Shown: positions 1-8,828 of the stretch, piece by piece
How positions within the stretch are numbered: position 1 is the first letter of the stretch
Layout: each line of letters starts with the position of its first letter
From: Patescibacteria group bacterium
GTDB taxonomy: Bacteria > Patescibacteriota > Minisyncoccia > Phycocordibacterales > UBA918
NCBI GenBank assembly: GCA_015485575.1
Contig: WFTF01000030.1
Location: 1 to 35,155, forward strand
DNA length: 35,155 nt
Reading direction: 5' to 3'
Notes under the pieces: generated by a model
Told to the model about the DNA's origin: nothing
Databases searched by the model: none
Seen by the model: the letters and a program-made list of their open reading frames with translations, nothing else
Position numbers and translations under genes: made by a program

Positions 1-1704
1 TCAGGGTACCTGTTCTCCGTGGCAGCTACATTTTTGCCCGCGATTGAGGTTGAGTTTTATCTGGAAATATCAACGCTTATTTGGGTGTTACTTTTTGGTC
101 ACTACTTGGAAGCAAAGTCCGGAGCGGCAGCTGGTAATGCGCTGGAAGAAGTGGCAAAACTGCTACCCAAAAAGGCACATAAGATAGTAGAGGGTGTGGA
201 AACTGACGTTGCGGTAGAAAACCTCCAAGAGGGCGATCAGGTGTTGGTGAAGCCGGGGGAGAAAATCCCCGCTGATGGGCGTATTGTTGCCGGAACGGCA
301 AATGTGGACGAAGCGCTTATCAGTGGAGAGTCAAAACCGATACAAAAGCAGGAAGGAGATGACGTGGTTGCGGGCTCCATTTGTCTGGATGGGTCGCTTA
401 CCGTACAACTTTCAAGAGTGGGAGAGCATTCCACCATCGGTCAGATTCAGCAACTTATTACGCAAGCACAGCAAACGAAGCCGAATTCACAACGAATTGC
501 CGATAAGGCATCCGCGGTATTGACAGTCGTTGCAGGTGTGACTGCGCTGTTGACCATTCTGGTATGGTCGGTGCTGCTGGGGCAACCGTTTATATTTGCG
601 CTCACCCTTGCCATTACGGTATTAGTTATTGCTTGTCCGCATGCGCTGGGGCTTGCAATCCCTACGGTAACTACCATTACGACATCACTTGCTGTGAAAA
701 GCGGTTTTTTCATCAAGAACTTAGCAAAGATTGAAGTGATTAAAAAAGCGGACTATGTTGTGTTTGATAAAACAGGAACATTGACCACCGGAGTGTTTGG
801 TGTTTCAGATGTGGTACCAACCGGAGGTATGAATGAAGAGGAGGTGTTGCGTATCGCCGCTTCCCTTGAGCAGCACTCATCACATATTATCGGCGTATCT
901 ATTGTGGAACATGCCCAACAGCAGGGGGTGACCTTAGGTGAGATTGCACAATTTAAGAACATAGCGGGTAAGGGTATACAGGCATCACTTGATGGGCAGA
1001 TCTACTTCGTGGGCAATAGCAGATTGATTGACGACGCGGGTATCGATTTTTCCGATACCGAGCATGTCTATGAGTCGTTATCGGAAAAAGGAAAAACCAC
1101 CATCTTTGTAGCAACGCAAGAGAGAGTGGTTGGATACATTGCACTGTCGGACACTATAAAGCCGGAATCGTACACGGCAATACAGCGTTTGCATGATATG
1201 GGTGTAAAAGTTGCCATGCTCACCGGAGACAATAAAGAGGTTGCGAAAGGGGTTGCGCAAGAGCTCGGTATTGATACCTACTTTGCGGAGGTACTTCCTG
1301 AAGATAAATACACTCATGTGAAGTCATTGCAAGATCAGGGCAATGTCGTCCTAATGGTGGGTGATGGTGTCAATGATGCGCCGGCACTGACACAGGCCGA
1401 CGCCGGTATCGCCATTGGTGCGGGAACAGACGTTGCGGTAGAGGCGGGGGATGTGGTGCTCACGCGTAACAATCCGGAAGATATTGTGCGATTGATTATA
1501 TTGTCAAAGAAGGTGTACACGAAGATGATACAAAACTTGGTATGGGCACTGGGATACAACATCGTGGCAATCCCCGCCGCAGCCGGTGTGTTTGCGTACT
1601 GGGGGTTCTTCTTGCGCCCTGAAATTGCAGCATTTGTCATGAGCTTATCAACGGTGATTGTGGTGGCAAATGCGATGCTCTTGAAGCGAATTAATTTGGA
1701 ATAA
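1..1704 (+). CDS. copB: Copper-translocating P1B-type ATPase, CopB-like (CPH motif), 5' truncated by window edge
   Basis: Frame is open from base 1. TGES-like ISGES, ACPHALGLAIP (CPH, CopB-type), DKTGTLT and GDGVNDAPAL motifs present. Confidence 0.9.
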   Translation, partial: SGYLFSVAATFLPAIEVEFYLEISTLIWVLLFGHYLEAKSGAAAGNALEEVAKLLPKKAHKIVEGVETDVAVENLQEGDQVLVKPGEKIPADGRIVAGTANVDEALISGESKPIQKQEGDDVVAGSICLDGSLTVQLSRVGEHSTIGQIQQLITQAQQTKPNSQRIADKASAVLTVVAGVTALLTILVWSVLLGQPFIFALTLAITVLVIACPHALGLAIPTVTTITTSLAVKSGFFIKNLAKIEVIKKADYVVFDKTGTLTTGVFGVSDVVPTGGMNEEEVLRIAASLEQHSSHIIGVSIVEHAQQQGVTLGEIAQFKNIAGKGIQASLDGQIYFVGNSRLIDDAGIDFSDTEHVYESLSEKGKTTIFVATQERVVGYIALSDTIKPESYTAIQRLHDMGVKVAMLTGDNKEVAKGVAQELGIDTYFAEVLPEDKYTHVKSLQDQGNVVLMVGDGVNDAPALTQADAGIAIGAGTDVAVEAGDVVLTRNNPEDIVRLIILSKKVYTKMIQNLVWALGYNIVAIPAAAGVFAYWGFFLRPEIAAFVMSLSTVIVVANAMLLKRINLE

Positions 1705-1710
1705 GGTGCT

Positions 1711-1881
1711 ATGAGTGATACATCTATCAGCCTGTACTTCTTTGCTCTGGCACTGGCATATCCGGTGTATATCGCTTTCATCGGCCATGCCCCCGACTTG
1801 ACCAATGTGACAATTGAGATTGGGTTTGTCGCTATCGCGGTCTTTTACCACCTCAAGTCCCGGCGGGATGGTGGTAGATAG
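1711..1881 (+). CDS. Small hydrophobic protein (56 aa), hypothetical
   Basis: Read from sequence: MSDTSISLYFFALALAYPVYIAFIGHAPDLTNVTIEIGFVAIAVFYHLKSRRDGGR*. Starts 6 nt after copB stop; below the length cutoff of the ORF track. Confidence 0.5.
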   Translation: MSDTSISLYFFALALAYPVYIAFIGHAPDLTNVTIEIGFVAIAVFYHLKSRRDGGR

Positions 1882-1913
1882 TATGGGCAGCATAGAACAA
1901 TGGTATTAGTGTA

Positions 1914-2198
1914 ATGAGTAAAAAACAACATATGAAAACCTATACATTCAAAATGGGGTTGGTGTGGGCAGGTATATCAATAGCTTTTTTCTTCCTCTGC
2001 ATGGCATGGGGTTTGCTATTGACTGATCCGACACTGCAAACACTGCATCGTAATTTGTTACAAATTGCATATCCCGGATTTAGTATGAGTATCGTGGGAG
2101 CAATCTTTGGTTTGCTTTGGGCAACAGCGTATGGATTTTTCTTCGGAGTACTATTTGTTTGGCTGATGAAGGTATGCTGTGTACATAAACACTCATGA
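1914..2198 (+). CDS. DUF5676-like two-TM membrane protein
   Basis: 94 aa, two TM segments, pattern resembling DUF5676 proteins often found with metal-resistance genes. Start could be 1932. Confidence 0.6.
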   Translation: MSKKQHMKTYTFKMGLVWAGISIAFFFLCMAWGLLLTDPTLQTLHRNLLQIAYPGFSMSIVGAIFGLLWATAYGFFFGVLFVWLMKVCCVHKHS

Positions 2199-2205
2199 AC
2201 ATGGT

Positions 2206-3321
2206 ATGGCAGGCAGTAAAGCACTTATTGAGCTACTTATAAAAGATACCGGCATTCGCATCAACGGCAGTCGTCCGTATGATATACAGGTGCACAATGA
2301 GAGGTTTTACGATGTGGTACTGAAGCGAGGTTCTCTGGGGTTGGGAGAAACCTACATGCGCGGATGGTGGGAGTGTGAAAAGTTGGATGAGTTTTTCACA
2401 CGTTTGTTGCAGGCAAGAGTTGAAGACAAGATTAAGACCGATATGCTGCTCAGCGCAAAGCTCTTTTTGCGAGCGATTACCACCATGGGTCGGAAATTAC
2501 ATGCATTTGAGGTTGGTGAGAGACACTATGATGTTGGCAATGAGCTATACATGAAAATGCTGGATCCTCTCTTGTGTTATACCTGCGGGTATTGGAAAGA
2601 TGCGCGCACCCTAGAGGAAGCGCAACGGGCGAAGCTCGATTTAATCTGCAGAAAAATAGGACTCAAACGTGGACAGCAGGTGCTCGATATAGGTTCCGGA
2701 TGGGGCAGTTTTCTGGGGTATGCGGCACAACACTACGGGGTACGGGCAAATGGTATAACGGTTTCAAAGGAGCAAAAAGCTTTTACTGACAGACGGTATG
2801 CGCAGCTTCCGGTGGAGGTGCAGCTGCAAGATTATCGTGATGTAGAGGGAACCTATAATCATGTTGTGTCCGTGGGCATGTTTGAACATGTAGGATATCG
2901 ATACTATCGTACGTTTATGAAGACGGTACATCGAGTGTTGCAGGATGACGGACTCTTTTTGCTGCATACTATTGGAGGGAATACATCAGTGTACGGGACG
3001 GATCCCTGGATAGACAAATACATCTTTCCAAACGGCATGCTTCCTTCTGTTGCGCAGATCGGCGCTGCTACGGAAGGATTGTTTGTGATGGAAGATTGGC
3101 ACAATTTCGGTGCTGATTATGACAAAACTTTGATGGCGTGGCATGCGCAGTTTGAAGCGAGGTGGGACTCACTGAAAGATACCTATGATGAAGTATTTCA
3201 TCGTATGTGGCGATACTATCTTTTAATGTGCGCAGGATCATTCCGTGCACGGAAAAACCAATTGTGGCAAATCGTTTTTTCAAAAAGGGGAGTATCCGGC
3301 GGTTACTGCTCGGTCCGTTAG
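2206..3321 (+). CDS. cfa: Cyclopropane-fatty-acyl-phospholipid synthase family protein
   Basis: YDVGNELY, CYTCGYW, LDIGSGWGS (SAM binding), SVGMFEHVG, FLLHTIGG motifs of the CFA synthase family. Internal ATG chosen over the GTG at 2179. Confidence 0.85.
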   Translation: MAGSKALIELLIKDTGIRINGSRPYDIQVHNERFYDVVLKRGSLGLGETYMRGWWECEKLDEFFTRLLQARVEDKIKTDMLLSAKLFLRAITTMGRKLHAFEVGERHYDVGNELYMKMLDPLLCYTCGYWKDARTLEEAQRAKLDLICRKIGLKRGQQVLDIGSGWGSFLGYAAQHYGVRANGITVSKEQKAFTDRRYAQLPVEVQLQDYRDVEGTYNHVVSVGMFEHVGYRYYRTFMKTVHRVLQDDGLFLLHTIGGNTSVYGTDPWIDKYIFPNGMLPSVAQIGAATEGLFVMEDWHNFGADYDKTLMAWHAQFEARWDSLKDTYDEVFHRMWRYYLLMCAGSFRARKNQLWQIVFSKRGVSGGYCSVR

Positions 3322-3369
3322 TATGCTGTTTGCACAGGTGTCGGTTTATATGTTGGGCAATAAAGATGT

Positions 3370-3777
3370 ATGATGAGTTGTATGAAAAACAGAGTCCTCA
3401 TCGTTATCTACACCTTCGTTTTTCTGGGTGTGCTGTTTGGTAGTTTGTTACACACGGTCTTTGACGGTTCCGTTGCACATGCGGCATGTCCATTTCAGGA
3501 GGGGGAGGTTACGGTTTGTTCCATGAATGCGCTGGATCATATTGCGGTGTGGCAAAGTAATTTTCTTGCAACCATTACACCGATAGTGTCCGTGCTTGTC
3601 GCTGCAGCCGTGCTTTTGCATGCGGCGCGCATTCCGCACAGGATTCCCATAGACGCGTTACGAAAAGCAATTCTTTCAGTCTGGCTTTCCCGACTGCGTG
3701 TGCCACAGACACTCCTTTTTGCACAGTACCTGCAAGTTTTGTTTGCGAGGGGTATTCTTCACCCAAAACGCTTTTAG
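3370..3777 (+). CDS. Hypothetical membrane protein with CPF..CSMN...DHI..W motif
   Basis: Two TM segments with a Cys/His/Trp-containing loop (ACPFQEGEVTVCSMNALDHIAVWQSNF). No firm family call. Confidence 0.55.
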   Translation: MMSCMKNRVLIVIYTFVFLGVLFGSLLHTVFDGSVAHAACPFQEGEVTVCSMNALDHIAVWQSNFLATITPIVSVLVAAAVLLHAARIPHRIPIDALRKAILSVWLSRLRVPQTLLFAQYLQVLFARGILHPKRF

Positions 3778-3850
3778 GTTGGTCAACGTATATGTGGAAC
3801 ATACGTACTGCATATACCAGATATTAACCGTATAAAATACAAAACAGATC

Positions 3851-4708
3851 ATGAATAAAATAATAAGCAGCACCCTTTTTGCTGGAGTGTTGCTGCTGGC
3901 GGGTGGTGGCTTTTACTACTTGCAGACGCAAAAACCCCTGCCGGACAGTGTGACAGAGGTGCCCGAACATGCCGATGCGCTTGCAGTAAATGAATTGAGC
4001 CCGGCACAGGTGATACAACGTATACAATCGGGTGATCCTGTTGTACTGTTGGATGTACGAACAGCGGAAGCATATGAGGTGTTACATTTGCAAGGTGCGC
4101 TCTTGCTGCCGATATCCGATATATCACAAAACACTCTCCGTGGAATCGGGTTAGGTGAGGATAAGAAAGATGTAGAGATTATTATATATGGTCGCAGTGC
4201 TACAGGTGGTCAAGCTGCATACAAGATTTTGGAAGTACTGGGCTATACAAACCTCAAAGTGCTTTCCGGTGGCATTGTGCATTGGGCAGAAGATTCGTAC
4301 CCAATGACCGAAACCGGTGCATACACGGGACCGTTGACCAACAGTCGCAACAAAGTTGAAATACAGGCGAAAGAGGGTCCGCAGATGGTGCTGAGCGACA
4401 CCTTCTATGACTTTGGAGGAGTGCCACAATATGGAGGTAGTGTACAAACAGAGTTTACCGTCACCAATGCCGGTATTGATACTTTAGTAATCGGAGATAT
4501 TACCACCAGCTGCAGTTGCACCTCCGCTTTTATTTCAGATACTTCTCTTGATTCGGGGGAACGTGCGACTCTGACGGTTATCTTTGATCCAAATGTGCAC
4601 AAAGAGCCGGAAGATGTGTTCACCCGTACCGTGTTCATACCAACAAATGATGCGGATACACCGGAAGCGGAAGTGACCATACAGGTTGATATTTTAGAGG
4701 GGGTTTAG
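3851..4708 (+). CDS. Membrane-anchored/exported rhodanese-like domain fused to DUF1573
   Basis: N-terminal hydrophobic anchor, rhodanese fold signature (VVLLDVRTAEAYEVLHLQGA ... LSGGIVHW), C-terminal DUF1573 motif (TTSCSCTSA...GERATLTVIFDP). Confidence 0.8.
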   Translation: MNKIISSTLFAGVLLLAGGGFYYLQTQKPLPDSVTEVPEHADALAVNELSPAQVIQRIQSGDPVVLLDVRTAEAYEVLHLQGALLLPISDISQNTLRGIGLGEDKKDVEIIIYGRSATGGQAAYKILEVLGYTNLKVLSGGIVHWAEDSYPMTETGAYTGPLTNSRNKVEIQAKEGPQMVLSDTFYDFGGVPQYGGSVQTEFTVTNAGIDTLVIGDITTSCSCTSAFISDTSLDSGERATLTVIFDPNVHKEPEDVFTRTVFIPTNDADTPEAEVTIQVDILEGV

Positions 4709-4750
4709 CAATGCACGCACGTATTATTCAAAAATTAAGAAAAGAAGTGT

Positions 4751-5227
4751 ATGAATGGAAAAATAACTACGATTGTTATAGGACTTGTCTTCATCAGTGG
4801 TTTGGCTCTGCTGTTCGTTGGTTTGCTACCAAAACAGCCCGAAGTGCAGCGCATCGTAAACGCTCCACTGCAGGTTGAGCCACCAGACTACAATTTTGGC
4901 ACTATTGACATTAAGGGAGGGGATGTGCAGACTGATTTTTTAGTTATCAATGTCGGAACTGAGCCGGTGATCGTATCGCAGGGAACTACCAGTTGTGCCT
5001 GCACCTCGGCATCCTTTGACGGTGTGGATTTTGGGATGCATACAAAAATGGAACAAAGTGTTACCATAGAACCAGGTGAAAGAAAAACACTCACTGTAAC
5101 CTATGACCCCTTTTTCCATGGTCCAAACGGAACAGGGAAGGTGACACGTGAGGTTATCTTAAAAACCAATTCTGTCAGCACTCCCGAAGTGCGGGTGCGC
5201 ATAAAGGCAGACGTTATAAACAGTTAG
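4751..5227 (+). CDS. Membrane-anchored DUF1573 domain protein
   Basis: N-terminal TM; NFGTIDIKGGDVQTDFLVINVG and TTSCACTSA...PGERKTLTVTYDP. Confidence 0.8.
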   Translation: MNGKITTIVIGLVFISGLALLFVGLLPKQPEVQRIVNAPLQVEPPDYNFGTIDIKGGDVQTDFLVINVGTEPVIVSQGTTSCACTSASFDGVDFGMHTKMEQSVTIEPGERKTLTVTYDPFFHGPNGTGKVTREVILKTNSVSTPEVRVRIKADVINS

Positions 5228-5236
5228 AACAAACAT

Positions 5237-5521
5237 ATGTCAGAAGAAATACAAAATAACTCTGTAACGCAAGGGCGTGCAGATACAACAGAAACTTCCG
5301 CTCAGGCAGTGGCAGCTTCGCACCCTGCGCCGGAGAACTCACGTACACAAAACATGCTTGTGGCGATTATGGCGGTACTGGTTATTATGGCTGCGGTACA
5401 AGTGTTTCAAACACAGCAATTAATGGCGGCAGTGTCCAGCGGATCAATTAAAGCGGGTGCCACACAGCAAACACAGGGGTCCGGACTTGGTATACAAAGT
5501 CAAGTGGGAGGTTGTGGCTAA
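5237..5521 (+). CDS. Single-TM hypothetical protein with C-terminal GGCG
   Basis: 94 aa, hydrophilic N-terminus, one TM (MLVAIMAVLVIMAAVQVF), Gln/Ser/Gly-rich tail ending QSQVGGCG*. Confidence 0.6.
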   Translation: MSEEIQNNSVTQGRADTTETSAQAVAASHPAPENSRTQNMLVAIMAVLVIMAAVQVFQTQQLMAAVSSGSIKAGATQQTQGSGLGIQSQVGGCG

Positions 5522-5535
5522 TCCCTAAACAGAGC

Positions 5536-6291
5536 ATGACTATTACACTAGATTCAAAAAAATTGTTCCAGGGGCTGTTATTTGTATTGCTGGCGTTGTA
5601 TGGAGCAAATATATTTATCATTGGGAAGCTGTCAGCTGCGTTGATTGATAAACCTATTGAACTTTCGTTTGTAACCATTGCCGCTCCTGAAACAGACTGT
5701 GCGGTGTGTCCCGAACCAAAGAGGATTATAGATATCATTGATCAATCACATAACGTCACATACGACACCACCGAGTTGGATTCAAATAGTGCGCTGGGGC
5801 AGAAGTATATTGATCTGTATGGCATAGAAAATCTGCCCGCAATTATTGTATCAGGTGATATTCAAGATGAACGCATTTTAGGTTCATGGAAGTCCTTTGG
5901 TGCTCGCGTGGAAAAGGATCGTGTCATTATAGATGCGCTGGTACCGTCGTATAACTTGGTGGAAGGAAAAACGCGAGGTGTGGTGGAGGTGTTACTCTTG
6001 CGTGACTCCACTTGTGTGAGCTGCTTTGATGAAAAAGCATATCTGAATATTCTGCAACGGTTTGGGGTCGTGATAGGAAAAACAGCGGTCTACGATGTGG
6101 AATCTACTGAGGGTAAGGAGTTAGTGGAGAAGTACTCCATACAGAAAGTTCCCACCATGCTCATCTCACCTGACATAGACGCCTACCAACGAGTGATGGA
6201 CACTTGGAATCAGGTCGGTACCATAGAGTCTGATAACTGGCTTATTCTGCGAGAGGTGCAAAAGATTAGTCCCGAATACCTCACATTGTAG
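5536..6291 (+). CDS. Membrane-anchored tandem thioredoxin-fold protein with two CxxC motifs
   Basis: TM anchor, then two repeats: DCAVC...NLPAIIV and TCVSC...KVPTMLI (CxxC plus cis-Pro-like pattern). Start at internal ATG. Confidence 0.65.
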   Translation: MTITLDSKKLFQGLLFVLLALYGANIFIIGKLSAALIDKPIELSFVTIAAPETDCAVCPEPKRIIDIIDQSHNVTYDTTELDSNSALGQKYIDLYGIENLPAIIVSGDIQDERILGSWKSFGARVEKDRVIIDALVPSYNLVEGKTRGVVEVLLLRDSTCVSCFDEKAYLNILQRFGVVIGKTAVYDVESTEGKELVEKYSIQKVPTMLISPDIDAYQRVMDTWNQVGTIESDNWLILREVQKISPEYLTL

Positions 6292-6297
6292 TTGCTA

Positions 6298-7770
6298 ATG
6301 TATGAAAAAATTATGAAAGAGGTAAAAGATATTGTACAGAATACGTTTACGCTGTTACGTACCGGGAAAAACAGTATATTGTTTCTAACGAGCCTATTTC
6401 TCTTTGGCGGTTTGCTGTCGTTTTTCTATGGGCTGTTTACCATTCCCGTACCGGGTGGAGTACTCGGGTTTTATCGTATGGAAGAACCAACCGCTTTTGA
6501 GTACGGGTATCTGGTGTTCTCAGCGGTAGTGTCAGCACTTATCGTGACCATTACCGTCCATGCAACACGTATCAAAATAGACGAGAGGGTAAAAGGGAAG
6601 GGGGCGTCCGCACTGGGGCTAACAACGGGTATATTTGGCGCGGTGTGCCCTGCATGTCTTGGTATTAACTTTCTTGCGTTTGGTAACGTATTTACCACGC
6701 AACTTGCCTTTTTGATTCCCTATATTTTTTGGATCCAGCTTGGTGGTATAGTGCTTCTTTCGGTGGGACTCTACCTGGTTGCCAAGAGTGCGTACACCAA
6801 AGAGTGCTTGGTGTGTACAGTACAGACAGGTCCGCAAAATGCAACGCCTACAGAAGGGGAGCGTACGACCACAAATATGTCCGCCATGTCCGCATCGGTA
6901 AGCCCATCTTCCGGGTTTCAAAAGTTGCTTCCCGCGGTGCTGCTCTTTGTGCTGTTTGTCTTTGTCTACCAGGTAGGCAATATGTACGCACAAAATACCG
7001 GAAATGCGAGAGGGGAGACTTCAGGAAATATCTTAACCACCGAAGATGGTCGGAAAATAGATATAGAAGAGGTGATTCAGAAAGTGACCCCCGATGAAGG
7101 ATTTCAGACGCAGGTGCGCTGGGGGGATGTGGTGCCGAAAATGATAGAAACGGGTGTACTTGATCCGCAAAAATTGGAAACGATATTGAAAAACCGCTAT
7201 GGGCAGGAGATGAAGCCTGAGTGGCGTGCGGTGCTTGCGGGAGAAGATATACCGCTGTCCATTGATAACGATAACGCGGTGTTTATGATGTACATGCTTT
7301 GGGCAATGGCAAAGCATAACCAAAATCAAATACTTGCAGATAGTCCCATTGCAAAGTATTTTGAAAACTACGATATTGGTGTGGGGCGCGCGGGATATAA
7401 TGACACTCCACTGCTGGCCTTAAATCCAGAACAGCAGGCGCTTGCAAAACGTGTCGCGGAAAACGCCTATCGCCCGTGTTGTGGAAACTCAACAGCGGTG
7501 CCTGATTGCTCACACGGATATTCCGCACTCGGGTTGGTACAGCTTATGGCATCACAAGGATTCTCAGAAGAGGAAATATTTGACACTTTTGTGAAGTTTA
7601 ACTCCTACTGGTTCCCTGAGACATATATCAAAAACGCACTCTACTTTGAGATTACGGAAGGTCTTTCGTGGGAGGACGTAGACAAAAAACTTGTTGCAGG
7701 GAAAGAGTATTCCACACTCCGAGGTTCTTATAAGGCGAAGAATTTCTTAAAACAGAACTTCGGTATTTAG
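6298..7770 (+). CDS. Polytopic membrane protein with CPAC motif and C-terminal Cys/His-rich domain (PCYCGC-like)
   Basis: Several TM segments, GAVCPACLGIN, ECLVC, and C-terminal RPCCGNSTAVPDCSHGYSALGLVQLMASQG...FWFPETY-like region. Confidence 0.6.
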   Translation: MYEKIMKEVKDIVQNTFTLLRTGKNSILFLTSLFLFGGLLSFFYGLFTIPVPGGVLGFYRMEEPTAFEYGYLVFSAVVSALIVTITVHATRIKIDERVKGKGASALGLTTGIFGAVCPACLGINFLAFGNVFTTQLAFLIPYIFWIQLGGIVLLSVGLYLVAKSAYTKECLVCTVQTGPQNATPTEGERTTTNMSAMSASVSPSSGFQKLLPAVLLFVLFVFVYQVGNMYAQNTGNARGETSGNILTTEDGRKIDIEEVIQKVTPDEGFQTQVRWGDVVPKMIETGVLDPQKLETILKNRYGQEMKPEWRAVLAGEDIPLSIDNDNAVFMMYMLWAMAKHNQNQILADSPIAKYFENYDIGVGRAGYNDTPLLALNPEQQALAKRVAENAYRPCCGNSTAVPDCSHGYSALGLVQLMASQGFSEEEIFDTFVKFNSYWFPETYIKNALYFEITEGLSWEDVDKKLVAGKEYSTLRGSYKAKNFLKQNFGI

Positions 7771-7814
7771 TGTGAATGATGTAGCAATTGATTAATCGTT
7801 TATAAAATAAATCT

Positions 7815-8264
7815 ATGAAAAAACTATTTGCACTACTGTTCATGATGTTTGTAATGCCGATAGCCATAGTGTCGGCACATGGATCGGCTCCTGATACGCC
7901 TGATGCATCTGAAGCGGGTATGATGGGGGAGGGTATGATGAGTCAAGAGATGCAAGACTTGATGAAGACCTTTTTGATGAATGGGTCCCTCTCTTCAGAA
8001 GAAGCTGATCGCATGGTGGCACACATGCAAGAGATGATGAAAATGCACCAAGGCGGTGGTATGGGTATGATGGGGATGCAACAAGGTGATCAAAGAGGAT
8101 ATATGGCAGGTGGTATGATGAATAATGATCTTGCAGGCGGCATGATACCGTACTGGGTCTTTCACATAATGCTCTGGGTCACGTTGGTGGTTTGGTTGTT
8201 GGTCGGGTTGGTGTATCTTTTGCAGAGCACAATAGCAATCAAGAGAAAGCGTGTAGCAGAGTAG
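7815..8264 (+). CDS. Exported Met-rich protein, possible copper binding, C-terminal TM
   Basis: Signal-like N-terminus, AHGS, repeated MM/MxxM (MMGEGMMSQEMQDLM, MGMMGMQ), one C-terminal TM. Confidence 0.6.
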   Translation: MKKLFALLFMMFVMPIAIVSAHGSAPDTPDASEAGMMGEGMMSQEMQDLMKTFLMNGSLSSEEADRMVAHMQEMMKMHQGGGMGMMGMQQGDQRGYMAGGMMNNDLAGGMIPYWVFHIMLWVTLVVWLLVGLVYLLQSTIAIKRKRVAE

Positions 8265-8400
8265 TGACTGCTTGTATAGTGGGGTTGACTTAAAGACAAT
8301 GAGAGAACGTACGCATATTATCTTGTGCGTGCGTTTTACGTTTTACGTATGTGCACATAGGCAGTTCTTCTGTTTTTTGCGTTTTGTTATACTAAGGGGC

Positions 8401-8721
8401 ATGAAAAAGATTTTAAATATATTTTTTGTTGTTCTCGGTATCATTTTCTTTATAAAACTTTTAGTGATGGGTGTGATGTGGTATCTGTTTCCGTCTGATG
8501 CCACACCTCAGGAGGTGATGGATAAAAACCCGTTATTGTCTGACACGCAAGAAAAAGCGTTGGATCGGTTGGGGATTGATCCGGCAAGTATTCCAACGGA
8601 AATAACCCCCGAACAGGAACAGTGTTTTGAAGATGCTCTGGGTGCCGATCGAGTGAATGAAATTAAAGCCGGTGACGCTCCAACCGCTACCGATTTCTTT
8701 AAGGCAAAAAGCTGTATCTAG
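8401..8721 (+). CDS. Small membrane-anchored hypothetical protein
   Basis: ATG at 8401 preferred over 8272 start; MKKILNIFFVVLGIIFFIKLLVMGVMWYLF... with two Cys near the C-terminus. Confidence 0.55.
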   Translation: MKKILNIFFVVLGIIFFIKLLVMGVMWYLFPSDATPQEVMDKNPLLSDTQEKALDRLGIDPASIPTEITPEQEQCFEDALGADRVNEIKAGDAPTATDFFKAKSCI

Positions 8722-8828
8722 TCACGTTGTTATACACGCGTGTCCATGAATAAAATATAGATATGGGGGTATACTGTGTATGTTGACGATGACATTTTGT
8801 TGTCGCTTATAAGCTAATATATTTTACT

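Noticed and set aside
1335-1805. 156-aa minus-strand ORF opposite copB
   Set aside because: Antisense to a clearly conserved ATPase frame; no recognisable protein features.
4711-4878. Short ORF MHARIIQKLRKEVYEWKNN... between the two DUF1573 genes
   Set aside because: Overlaps the start of the second DUF1573 gene out of frame; likely chance.
5497-5521. C-terminal GGCG as a cleavable sulfur-carrier tail (QbsE-like GGC-x terminus) fed by the neighbouring rhodanese
   Set aside because: The protein has a TM and low-complexity tail, not a ubiquitin fold; the rhodanese lacks Cys and appears extracytoplasmic; no JAMM protease or E1-like gene is visible.
6729-7097. 122-aa alternative-frame ORF on the plus strand
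   Set aside because: Out of frame within the long CPAC membrane protein gene; no features of its own.
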